Below are positions 1-4,317 of a stretch of DNA of 5,756 bases, piece by piece. This DNA comes from an uncultured Cytophagaceae bacterium (lineage in GTDB: Bacteria > Bacteroidota > Bacteroidia > Cytophagales > Microscillaceae): NCBI GenBank assembly GCA_937899305.1, contig CALDJV010001180.1, positions 1-5,756 on the forward strand, read 5' to 3'. Position 1 is the first letter of the stretch. Each line of letters starts with the position of its first letter. Position numbers and translations under genes: made by a program. The notes below the pieces were generated by a model. The model did not search any database and was not told the origin of the DNA. It was given only the letters and a program-made list of their open reading frames with translations.

Positions 1-46
1 AGGTCTCATCCGGGTTCAACTTAATAAATTTTGTAACAGTATCACA

Positions 47-92
47 AAAAAACATGCCTGATCAATGTATACATCAATCAGGCATGTTTTTT
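47..92. terminator. Strong bidirectional intrinsic terminator
   Basis: A perfect 16-bp inverted repeat (47-62 with 77-92, core CATGCCTGAT) encloses a 14-nt loop. A-runs lie on the left flank and T-runs on the right, so on either strand the transcript would form a GC-containing stem followed by a U-tract (seven U on the minus strand at 52-46, six on the plus strand at 87-92). It lies 25 nt past the stop of the small membrane-protein gene at 118-300, so it very probably ends the minus-strand operon. It could also end a plus-strand gene entering from the left edge. The loop contains a 10-bp palindrome, ATGTATACAT (65-74), which could extend the hairpin across a two-base internal loop. Confidence 0.9.
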
Positions 93-117
93 ATGATCGC
101 AAACATTGTGACCCCTA

Positions 118-300
118 TCATTGCATCTTATCAGCAAAAAAATTGATGGCAAAGACAACCATAAATATCAATAGAGACAAGGTCAAACTAAAGAGTTTAC
201 GATCCCCTTGTTTTCGGTAAGTCATCGTTTGCAAAGCTACTAAAATTACCCCTGCACCAATGAAGATAAATTCGATAATGGTAATCATCGTGTGAATCAT
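118..300 (-). CDS. Small two-TM membrane protein, paralog 1 of 3
   Basis: This 60-residue protein has no function I can name. Two hydrophobic stretches (about residues 5-26 and 38-57) flank a short basic loop, YRKQGDRK. By the positive-inside rule the loop should be cytoplasmic and both ends periplasmic. It is a divergent paralog of the products at 341-529 and 1329-1517: from the loop Tyr onward, about 16 of 33 residues match the 341-529 product, including YR-x-x-G-x-x-KLF and SLLIFM. It lacks the NNC tail of the other two. The ATG start at 300 gives nearly the same N-terminal length as the paralogs. The gene lies 40 nt downstream of the 341-529 gene with no visible promoter in between, so it is probably the last gene of the operon. 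Conservation across three copies is the main evidence that so short a frame is real. Confidence 0.8.
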   Translation of the reverse strand: MIHTMITIIEFIFIGAGVILVALQTMTYRKQGDRKLFSLTLSLLIFMVVFAINFFADKMQ

Positions 301-340
301 TGTATTTGTTTTTTAAGGGTGACATACTCCTTGTTCAATT

Positions 341-529
341 TCAACCACAGTTATTCGTAAAATAATTGTAAATGAAAATGAGCATAAAGATTAAAAGAGA
401 TCCACTAAGGCGAAATAATTTCTGCTCTCCATTCCGTCGATATTTAATAATATCTTTTACTGTGAATAATACTGCTCCTGTTGAAGCAATTACCATAAAA
501 TAAAATACCATTAAATTTATATAATACAT
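341..529 (-). CDS. Small two-TM membrane protein, paralog 2 of 3
   Basis: This 62-residue protein is of unknown function. Transmembrane segments lie at about residues 5-24 and 40-57, joined by a basic loop KYRRNGEQK (29-37). The predicted topology is a hairpin with both ends in the periplasm and the loop in the cytoplasm. It shares about 44 of 62 residues with the 1329-1517 product at identical length, including MYYI at the start, MVIAS in TM1, SLLIFMLIFI in TM2 and NYFTNNC near the end. The start ATG at 529 is supported by the matching MYYI start in the paralog. It lies 12 nt after the stop of the lipoprotein gene (542-1195), so the two are almost certainly co-transcribed and may act together. 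The conserved Cys near the C-terminus would face the periplasm, where it could form a disulfide or bind a partner. Confidence 0.85.
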   Translation of the reverse strand: MYYINLMVFYFMVIASTGAVLFTVKDIIKYRRNGEQKLFRLSGSLLIFMLIFIYNYFTNNCG

Positions 530-541
530 ATTAGCTGTTGT

Positions 542-1195
542 TTAGATATAACCCATACAATTTGCAAAACTATACACTGCTGCTACCACTCCAAACCATC
601 CTAAAGTGCGAGCAGCTACCTTTCTAAAAGCTCCAAGTATAGCCGTTGCATCTACTTGCCTCGCGAAAACTAAGGCAACCGCATTCAAGCCTAATGCTTT
701 ACCAGCACAAGTCCACATATCAGGCTTTTTATCAATGGAGACATTTTGAGCAAAGGCTTGATGACCAAATAGTTGGTCTAAATGAAGAGCCGCTGTAGTT
801 GGCTCATTTTTCTCTTGGGCAAAAATCGCCAAAGCTACTAGTATGATCTTGGGATCGTCAGCGTTTGACAATTCTTGGGTGATGTCTTGTGCAGTCACCC
901 CATAACTTTGTAAAAGTTGTTTGCTACTCTCGAGTAATGGAGCCATCAAATGCTGTACTTCAGCATCCGAAACCCGCACCGCTTTGCCTTTATCCAACAC
1001 TTTTTGTTGGTCAAGTGCCTGGGAGGTGCTCATGGCTACTTTTTCAAATTGAAGTAATGATGCTTGATGGGGGTGAATAGGTTGTAAGTGGTCTACTTGT
1101 TGGCAAGATTGGATCAGAAAGGCGACACTGATGCACAATATTTTGCAGGCATAGATTGTAACCAATCCTTTGCACAGCTTGGATAACTTTTGCAT
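542..1195 (-). CDS. Predicted lipoprotein with a hydrophobic, Cys-bounded C-terminal module; unknown function
   Basis: This 217-residue exported protein matches no named family I can assign. A basic N-region and hydrophobic core (about 9-29) end in a lipobox-like LIQSC, giving lipidation at Cys31. The residues after it (QQVDH) lack the acidic cluster typical of Bacteroidota surface-export signals, so a periplasm-facing lipoprotein is the simpler prediction. Residues 45-130 look helical (SSKQLLQSYGVTAQDI, then DDPKIILVALAIFA). The C-terminal region (about 160-217) starts WTCAGKALGL and ends LGWFGVVAAVYSFANCMGYI. It is Ala/Gly-rich and hydrophobic, and is bounded by Cys163 and Cys213, which could pair. 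From memory, uncharacterised Bacteroidota proteins share this helical-plus-Cys-bounded layout, but I cannot check it. It is the first gene after the promoter at 1230-1237 and is followed 12 nt later by a two-TM gene. Roles considered: a pore-forming or bacteriocin-like effector, or an envelope-maintenance lipoprotein. Neither is proven. Confidence 0.85.
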   Translation of the reverse strand: MQKLSKLCKGLVTIYACKILCISVAFLIQSCQQVDHLQPIHPHQASLLQFEKVAMSTSQALDQQKVLDKGKAVRVSDAEVQHLMAPLLESSKQLLQSYGVTAQDITQELSNADDPKIILVALAIFAQEKNEPTTAALHLDQLFGHQAFAQNVSIDKKPDMWTCAGKALGLNAVALVFARQVDATAILGAFRKVAARTLGWFGVVAAVYSFANCMGYI

Positions 1196-1210
1196 TTGAA
1201 GAATATGTTT

Positions 1211-1238
1211 TATGAATAAATGTTTAACACAAATTTAC
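1211..1238 (-). promoter_or_regulatory. Promoter of the lipoprotein operon, within a duplicated 28-bp block
   Basis: On the minus strand, TAAATTTG (1237-1230) matches the Bacteroidota -7 consensus TAnnTTTG exactly. Transcription would start near 1223, giving a leader of about 28 nt before the ATG at 1195. No good TTTG -33 element is seen at the usual 19-21 bp spacing; that region is a T-rich run. The whole 1211-1238 block matches 1611-1638, upstream of the third small gene, at 23 of 28 positions. The match covers the -7 element and the first transcribed bases, including TTTATTCAT. The two promoters probably arose by duplication and may respond to the same signal. Confidence 0.6.
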
Positions 1239-1328
1239 GAAAAAAATAATAAAATTTAAATCACTGCAAGATTTCTCCGAAAAAATAATATCAGTACCAA
1301 CCAGAAGAACAATATAGAGGCTTGTACT

Positions 1329-1517
1329 TTAATGACAATTGTTAGTGAAATAATTATGAATAAAAATGAGCATAAATATGAGCAGAGATACGCTCAATTG
1401 AAACAGCTTTTTTTCTCCATTTTTTCGGTATTTCACAATTTCCTTGGCTGTAGCTATGACGACCACCACCGAAGCAATGACCATATAATAGTAACCCATT
1501 AAATCTATGTAATACAT
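1329..1517 (-). CDS. Small two-TM membrane protein, paralog 3 of 3
   Basis: This 62-residue protein is closely related to the 341-529 product (about 71% identical over the full length) and more distantly to the 118-300 product. It has two membrane segments (about 5-24 and 40-57), a basic cytoplasmic loop KYRKNGEKK, and the tail NYFTNNCH. The frame stays open upstream to a GTG at 1547. I chose the ATG at 1517 because it gives MYYIDLM, matching the start of the paralog, and exactly the same length. The gene has its own near-consensus promoter at 1630-1660, about 105 nt upstream of the start. No terminator is visible between it and the lipoprotein gene 133 nt downstream, so readthrough into that operon is possible. 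The function is unknown. Its position suggests it arose by duplication of the operon's small gene, or is a separately controlled copy. Confidence 0.85.
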   Translation of the reverse strand: MYYIDLMGYYYMVIASVVVVIATAKEIVKYRKNGEKKLFQLSVSLLIFMLIFIHNYFTNNCH

Positions 1518-1551
1518 ATGGTTGTTTTTAAATGTAGGAAAATACACCGAC

Positions 1552-1602
1552 TTATAAATCTTTTATTAGTCTATCGAGATAGTGTTGGTCTTGACGATGC
1601 AT
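1552..1602 (-). other. Possible 16-codon leader ORF in the 5' UTR of the third small gene
   Basis: The transcript from the promoter at 1630-1660 would pass an ATG at 1602, about 20 nt from the predicted start of transcription. This opens a frame encoding MHRQDQHYLDRLIKDL and a TAA at 1552. It ends 34 nt before the chosen start of the two-TM gene. It could be a leader peptide, a remnant of a deleted gene (the equivalent place behind the sister promoter starts the lipoprotein gene), or chance. It does not resemble the lipoprotein's N-terminus. No ribosome-binding signal supports it. Confidence 0.2.
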
Positions 1603-1629
1603 ATTTTGTTGATGAATAAAGATTTTACC

Positions 1630-1660
1630 CAAATTTACTTACACAAACACAATAAACAAA
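1630..1660 (-). promoter_or_regulatory. Near-consensus Bacteroidota promoter for the third small gene
   Basis: On the minus strand, TTTG (1660-1657), a 19-bp spacer and TAAATTTG (1637-1630) match the Bacteroidota primary sigma-factor promoter (TTTG, about 19-21 bp, TAnnTTTG) in sequence and spacing. The predicted transcription start is near 1623, leaving a leader of about 105 nt before the ATG at 1517. The -7 region and first transcribed bases (1611-1638) match those of the lipoprotein operon promoter (1211-1238). The -33 element overlaps the edge of an 18-bp palindrome (1658-1675), a natural place for a regulator to block it. Confidence 0.75.
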
Positions 1661-1675
1661 ATGTTTAAACATTTT
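1658..1675. promoter_or_regulatory. Perfect 18-bp palindrome, candidate operator
   Basis: AAAATGTTTAAACATTTT is identical to its reverse complement. It lies in the divergent space between the minus-strand two-TM gene and lolD, and overlaps three bases of the -33 element at 1657-1660. A spacer-less palindrome of this kind suits a dimeric DNA-binding protein better than an RNA hairpin. The half-site ATGTTTAA recurs at 1220-1227 next to the lipoprotein promoter. Because the sequence is AT-rich, chance is not excluded, and no regulator gene is in the window. Confidence 0.45.
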
Positions 1676-1691
1676 TCCGAACTACGAATTC

Positions 1692-1713
1692 CAGCAAGAA
1701 TGCTGTAACTTGC
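1692..1713 (+). other. Two alternative short hairpins just upstream of lolD
   Basis: CAGCA (1692-1696) pairs with TGCTG (1701-1705) around an AGAA loop. The overlapping GCAAG (1694-1698) can instead pair with CTTGC (1709-1713). The two cannot form together. They end about 20 nt before the lolD ATG. Both stems are only 5 bp, so this may be chance. I see no convincing plus-strand promoter for lolD; TAACTTGC (1706-1713) is only a partial match to TAnnTTTG. Confidence 0.2.
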
Positions 1714-1733
1714 AACCTGAAAACGCATTGATT

Positions 1734-2399
1734 ATGATAGAAGCTAAAGGCATTACCAAATCGTACGGATCGAAAGAAGTACTGAAAGGAATCAACTTAC
1801 AAGTAAGCAAAGGAGAAATTGTATCTATTGTAGGCCGCTCGGGAGTAGGCAAAAGTACTTTGTTGCATGTATTAAGTACACTGGATGTAGCCGACTACGG
1901 TGAAGTATGGATGAACGGCCAAGACATTAACCGCTTGAGAGGAAATAAATTAGCCCGATTTCGCAATGAGCACATTGGGTTTGTGTTTCAGTTTCATAAT
2001 TTACTTCCCGAATTTAACATTCTGGAAAACGTATGCTTACCCGCCTTTTTGTCTAAAAAATCACGCAATGACGTAGAACAACGGGCTTTGGAGTTATTGT
2101 CTATATTGGGTATCAGCGAAATTGCCCCCAAAACCCCCGCCCAAGTATCAGGAGGAGAACGTCAACGAGCCGCCATTGCCCGAGCCCTCATCAATGCACC
2201 TACCGTGGTATTTGCCGATGAACCCAGTGGTAATTTGGATACCGAAAACTCCCAAGAATTACACAAATTGTTTCTAAAGTTAAGGAATGAGTTTGAACAA
2301 ACCTTTGTAGTTGTAACCCACGATGAGAACCTTGCTGAACTTGCCGATCGAAAAATTGTGATGGTAGATGGAGTCATCGAGCCTACTCCACCAGCTTAG
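1734..2399 (+). CDS. lolD: LolD-type lipoprotein-releasing ABC transporter ATPase
   Basis: This 221-residue cytoplasmic ATPase is complete. LolD powers the LolCE-type inner-membrane permease that extracts mature lipoproteins and passes them to the periplasmic carrier LolA for delivery to the outer membrane. The motifs are all intact: Walker A GRSGVGKST (34-42), Q-loop Gln86 in VFQFHNLLPEF, signature VSGGERQR (138-145), Walker B VVFADEP (158-164), D-loop SGNLD (165-169) and switch His196. The FQFHNLLPEFNILENV stretch and the overall length are typical of the LolD/MacB/FtsE branch, LolD best. I chose the ATG at 1734, which gives the usual MIEAKGITKSYG start; an in-frame TTG at 1710 would add eight atypical residues. 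No permease gene is adjacent, which is common in Bacteroidota where lolD can stand alone. The predicted lipoprotein at 542-1195 is a plausible client, but their proximity may be coincidental. Very sure of the ATPase family, fairly sure of LolD. Confidence 0.92.
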   Translation: MIEAKGITKSYGSKEVLKGINLQVSKGEIVSIVGRSGVGKSTLLHVLSTLDVADYGEVWMNGQDINRLRGNKLARFRNEHIGFVFQFHNLLPEFNILENVCLPAFLSKKSRNDVEQRALELLSILGISEIAPKTPAQVSGGERQRAAIARALINAPTVVFADEPSGNLDTENSQELHKLFLKLRNEFEQTFVVVTHDENLAELADRKIVMVDGVIEPTPPA

Positions 2400-2465
2400 T
2401 AACGCTTTCAAAATAAGTGTCGAGTTTTAATGCAATTGCTCAAAGTTAAACGAGGCGCTTTTTGC

Positions 2466-2486
2466 GCTCGTAGCAGGGCTACGGGC
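2466..2486. repeat. 9-bp hairpin with AGG loop downstream of lolD
   Basis: GCTCGTAGC (2466-2474) pairs with GCTACGGGC (2478-2486) around a three-base AGG loop, with one G-T wobble. It is followed by AATAAAAGG rather than a T-run, so it is a poor intrinsic terminator. It may protect the 3' end of the lolD transcript or be part of a repeat element. A smaller GCGC-TTTTT-GCGC structure lies just before it. Confidence 0.5.
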
Positions 2487-2495
2487 AATAAAAGG

Positions 2496-2575
2496 AACGA
2501 AGTGTAACAAAGAGGAATAAATCTAAATCGGACAGTTATTGCGAACGCGTTACTTAACTTTGTTAAACCTTCGTT
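2496..2575. repeat. Imperfect inverted repeat of 17/18 nt arms
   Basis: AACGAAGTGTAACAAAG (2496-2512) is nearly complementary to CTTTGTTAAACCTTCGTT (2558-2575): 16 pairs with one bulge and one mismatch, around 45 bp of spacer. The spacer holds the palindrome AACGCGTT. No transposase or target-site duplication is seen. It could be a small non-coding repeat such as a MITE remnant, or a structured RNA. Confidence 0.45.
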
Positions 2576-2706
2576 AGTTTTAATTCGTTTTTGAAACCTA
2601 ACTGGTTGATTATCTGAATGTTTTAACAAAACACCCACCTTGGTTTAATTTGTAATATTCAGCTTATTTTGTTTTTTTTGTACCTGATTTAGCACGTTGA
2701 AGTGAT

Positions 2707-4317
2707 ATGGTAAAGCCCACCCGAATATTATTATTGATGGTTTATGTCGCCGCCATTTTGGCAGTGGTATCATTTCTGGTACCCAAAGAAATGAAACTGA
2801 GCGACAATCAGGTCATTCGTTTCCCTCAACCTTCTGATGTGCTACCGGCTGAGAAAAAGGCCTATAAAAACATCGCTGGCATTATCAACCAAAATGACCC
2901 TAATAAATCCAAAGGCAAAACCACCAAAGGAAGCACCTCAGGAACCAAGGAAACATTGGGTAGTAACAATGGTAGTGATTCTACTACCAGTAGCAATACC
3001 AAGGCTGATTCTATCCAACAAAAACTGAAAGCTTATACCCCACCTGACTCACTGAGAATCCAGGCGGAACGAAAAATACAGTACCCCGAAGGACAAGACA
3101 CGGTGTTATTTGCTTTTTTCAGGGCGCTCAACACATTGCAAAACCGAACCGCCCCAAAAGTAGTACGGGTACTTCATTATGGGGACTCACAACTTGAAGG
3201 TGATCGTATTACCAATTTTTTGAGGGGTAAGTTTCAACAGCAATTTGGAGGAGGAGGTGTAGGTATTCTGGATATTGTAGACAAGTTGCACACCAAGTCT
3301 GCGTTTCGCCAAACGGCCAGCCCCAACTGGATTCAGTCTTCATTTTTTGGCAAGGGTTATCGTCGTTCCAATTCTAAATATTACGGTTTATTGGGCAAAT
3401 ATTACAAGTTTTACAACCCAGCATTGGGTTACAATCAAGGCGAGTATAATTTTTCCGATCCTCAACCGTTATTCAGAAAAGCCAGTTATACCTTTAAACC
3501 TCTGAAAACTACTCGCGTAACCACTACGGTTAATTACACCACTTTACCTACTGCAACTCCAAAACAAAGGGCTGTTCAGAACATAAAAGTGCTTTATAGG
3601 AGTGCAAAAGAACCTTTTGACTTACAAATTTTTGCAAGAAATGACTCGTCAATTAGAGTACAAATACCTGCTTCTAATGGATTTAACTATTATGAGCATA
3701 GGCTCTCTAAACCATTAGAGGCGGTTCAGATCAAGGTAACAGGTGGCAAAAGCCCTCAAATATATGGGGTAGCGCTGGATGCCAATCGGGGAATTGCTTT
3801 TGATAATATTCCTATCCGAGGTAGCTCTGGGGTAGAATTTACCCGTATTCAAAAAGAACATTTCCGTGAACAAATTCGCAAAATGAATGTGAAATTCCTC
3901 ATTCTGCAATTTGGCGTTAATATTGTCCCTAATGTACTTACAAATTATGGATGGTACGAGCGGATGTTTTACCAACAATTGATGTTTCTTAAAAGCCTTG
4001 ATCCCAATCTTAGCATCCTGGTTATTGGAGTATCAGATATGTCACGTAGAGTAGCCGGAGGCTATGAAACTTACCCCAATGTACCGCTCATTCGCGATGC
4101 ACAGAAAAAAGCTGCATTCAAAGCAGGATGTGCCTTCTGGGATTTATATGAAGCGATGGGAGGCCGAAACTCAATGCCAAGCTGGGTATTTAACAAACCC
4201 AAACTGGCCAATTTAGATTTTACTCATTTTACAGGCAAAGGAGCACAAATTGTCTCTGAAATGCTGTACAAAGCCATACTTTCAGAATATGACAAGTTCT
4301 ATCAATTATATCATTAG
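2707..4317 (+). CDS. Membrane-anchored SGNH-fold hydrolase/acyltransferase-like protein with split catalytic blocks
   Basis: This 536-residue envelope protein has one N-terminal membrane segment (about 6-25) without a clear cleavage site, so it is probably anchored with the rest in the periplasm. A Lys/Ser/Thr/Asn-rich linker (about 65-105) precedes the catalytic part. SGNH motifs: block I VLHYGDSQ with Ser161, block II-like GSSG (372-375), block III QFGVNI with Asn405, and block V DFTH with Asp504 and His507. Block III lacks the usual Asp of GTND, but the oxyanion Asn is kept. About 210 residues separate blocks I and II, far more than in simple SGNH esterases. The later part is strand-like (VQNIKVLYRS, LEAVQIKVTG), recalling Ape1 peptidoglycan O-acetylesterases with an inserted CBM35-like domain. 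The natural reading is deacetylase or acetyltransferase activity on an envelope polysaccharide; the substrate is unknown. The next gene overlaps its 3' end and encodes a relative. Confidence 0.85.
   Translation: MVKPTRILLLMVYVAAILAVVSFLVPKEMKLSDNQVIRFPQPSDVLPAEKKAYKNIAGIINQNDPNKSKGKTTKGSTSGTKETLGSNNGSDSTTSSNTKADSIQQKLKAYTPPDSLRIQAERKIQYPEGQDTVLFAFFRALNTLQNRTAPKVVRVLHYGDSQLEGDRITNFLRGKFQQQFGGGGVGILDIVDKLHTKSAFRQTASPNWIQSSFFGKGYRRSNSKYYGLLGKYYKFYNPALGYNQGEYNFSDPQPLFRKASYTFKPLKTTRVTTTVNYTTLPTATPKQRAVQNIKVLYRSAKEPFDLQIFARNDSSIRVQIPASNGFNYYEHRLSKPLEAVQIKVTGGKSPQIYGVALDANRGIAFDNIPIRGSSGVEFTRIQKEHFREQIRKMNVKFLILQFGVNIVPNVLTNYGWYERMFYQQLMFLKSLDPNLSILVIGVSDMSRRVAGGYETYPNVPLIRDAQKKAAFKAGCAFWDLYEAMGGRNSMPSWVFNKPKLANLDFTHFTGKGAQIVSEMLYKAILSEYDKFYQLYH

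Larger units (their letters stand above)
2400..2706. other. Intergenic region between lolD and the first SGNH gene
   Basis: These 307 bp hold no convincing gene. A minus-strand frame (2408-2638, GTG start) is open, but its product has no recognisable features and it crosses the structured repeats, so I treat it as spurious. Visible structures are a 9-bp hairpin (2466-2486), a long imperfect inverted repeat (2496-2575) and an 8-bp palindrome AACGCGTT (2544-2551). Upstream of the SGNH gene, TTG (2640-2642) and TATTTTG (2665-2671) are a weak promoter-like pair, one base short of the -7 consensus. No classical terminator with a T-run follows lolD. Confidence 0.6.

Noticed and set aside
1..46. GGTTCAA near the left edge resembles a tRNA T-loop, and several plus-strand frames run in from the edge.
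   Set aside because: No complementary T-stem or acceptor stem follows the GGTTCAA. A gene could end at the TAA at 22-24, but seven codons are too few to support a call.
327..332. AAGGAG on the minus strand, a perfect Shine-Dalgarno-like sequence.
   Set aside because: It is 26 nt from the ATG of the 118-300 gene, too far to serve it. The nearer ATG at 325 is out of frame and leads to an unrelated short product.
889..1080. Plus-strand open frame of 63 codons.
   Set aside because: It lies wholly antisense to the lipoprotein gene and its product has no recognisable features.
2162..2377. Minus-strand open frame opposite lolD.
   Set aside because: It is a shadow of the conserved Walker B and signature coding region of lolD.
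542..2399. LolD and the neighbouring lipoprotein as one dedicated export system.
   Set aside because: They are on opposite strands with separate promoters, and LolD has the sequence of a general lipoprotein-release ATPase, so adjacency alone does not support a dedicated link.
2408..2638. Minus-strand frame of 76 codons between lolD and the SGNH gene.
   Set aside because: It has a GTG start and no recognisable motif, and it spans the hairpin and inverted repeat. It is more likely an open frame through a non-coding repeat.
2837..3028. Plus-strand frame inside the first SGNH gene.
   Set aside because: It is an alternative frame of the low-complexity linker, not an independent gene.
3715..3978. 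Minus-strand frame opposite the first SGNH gene.
   Set aside because: It is a shadow of the region encoding SGNH block III.
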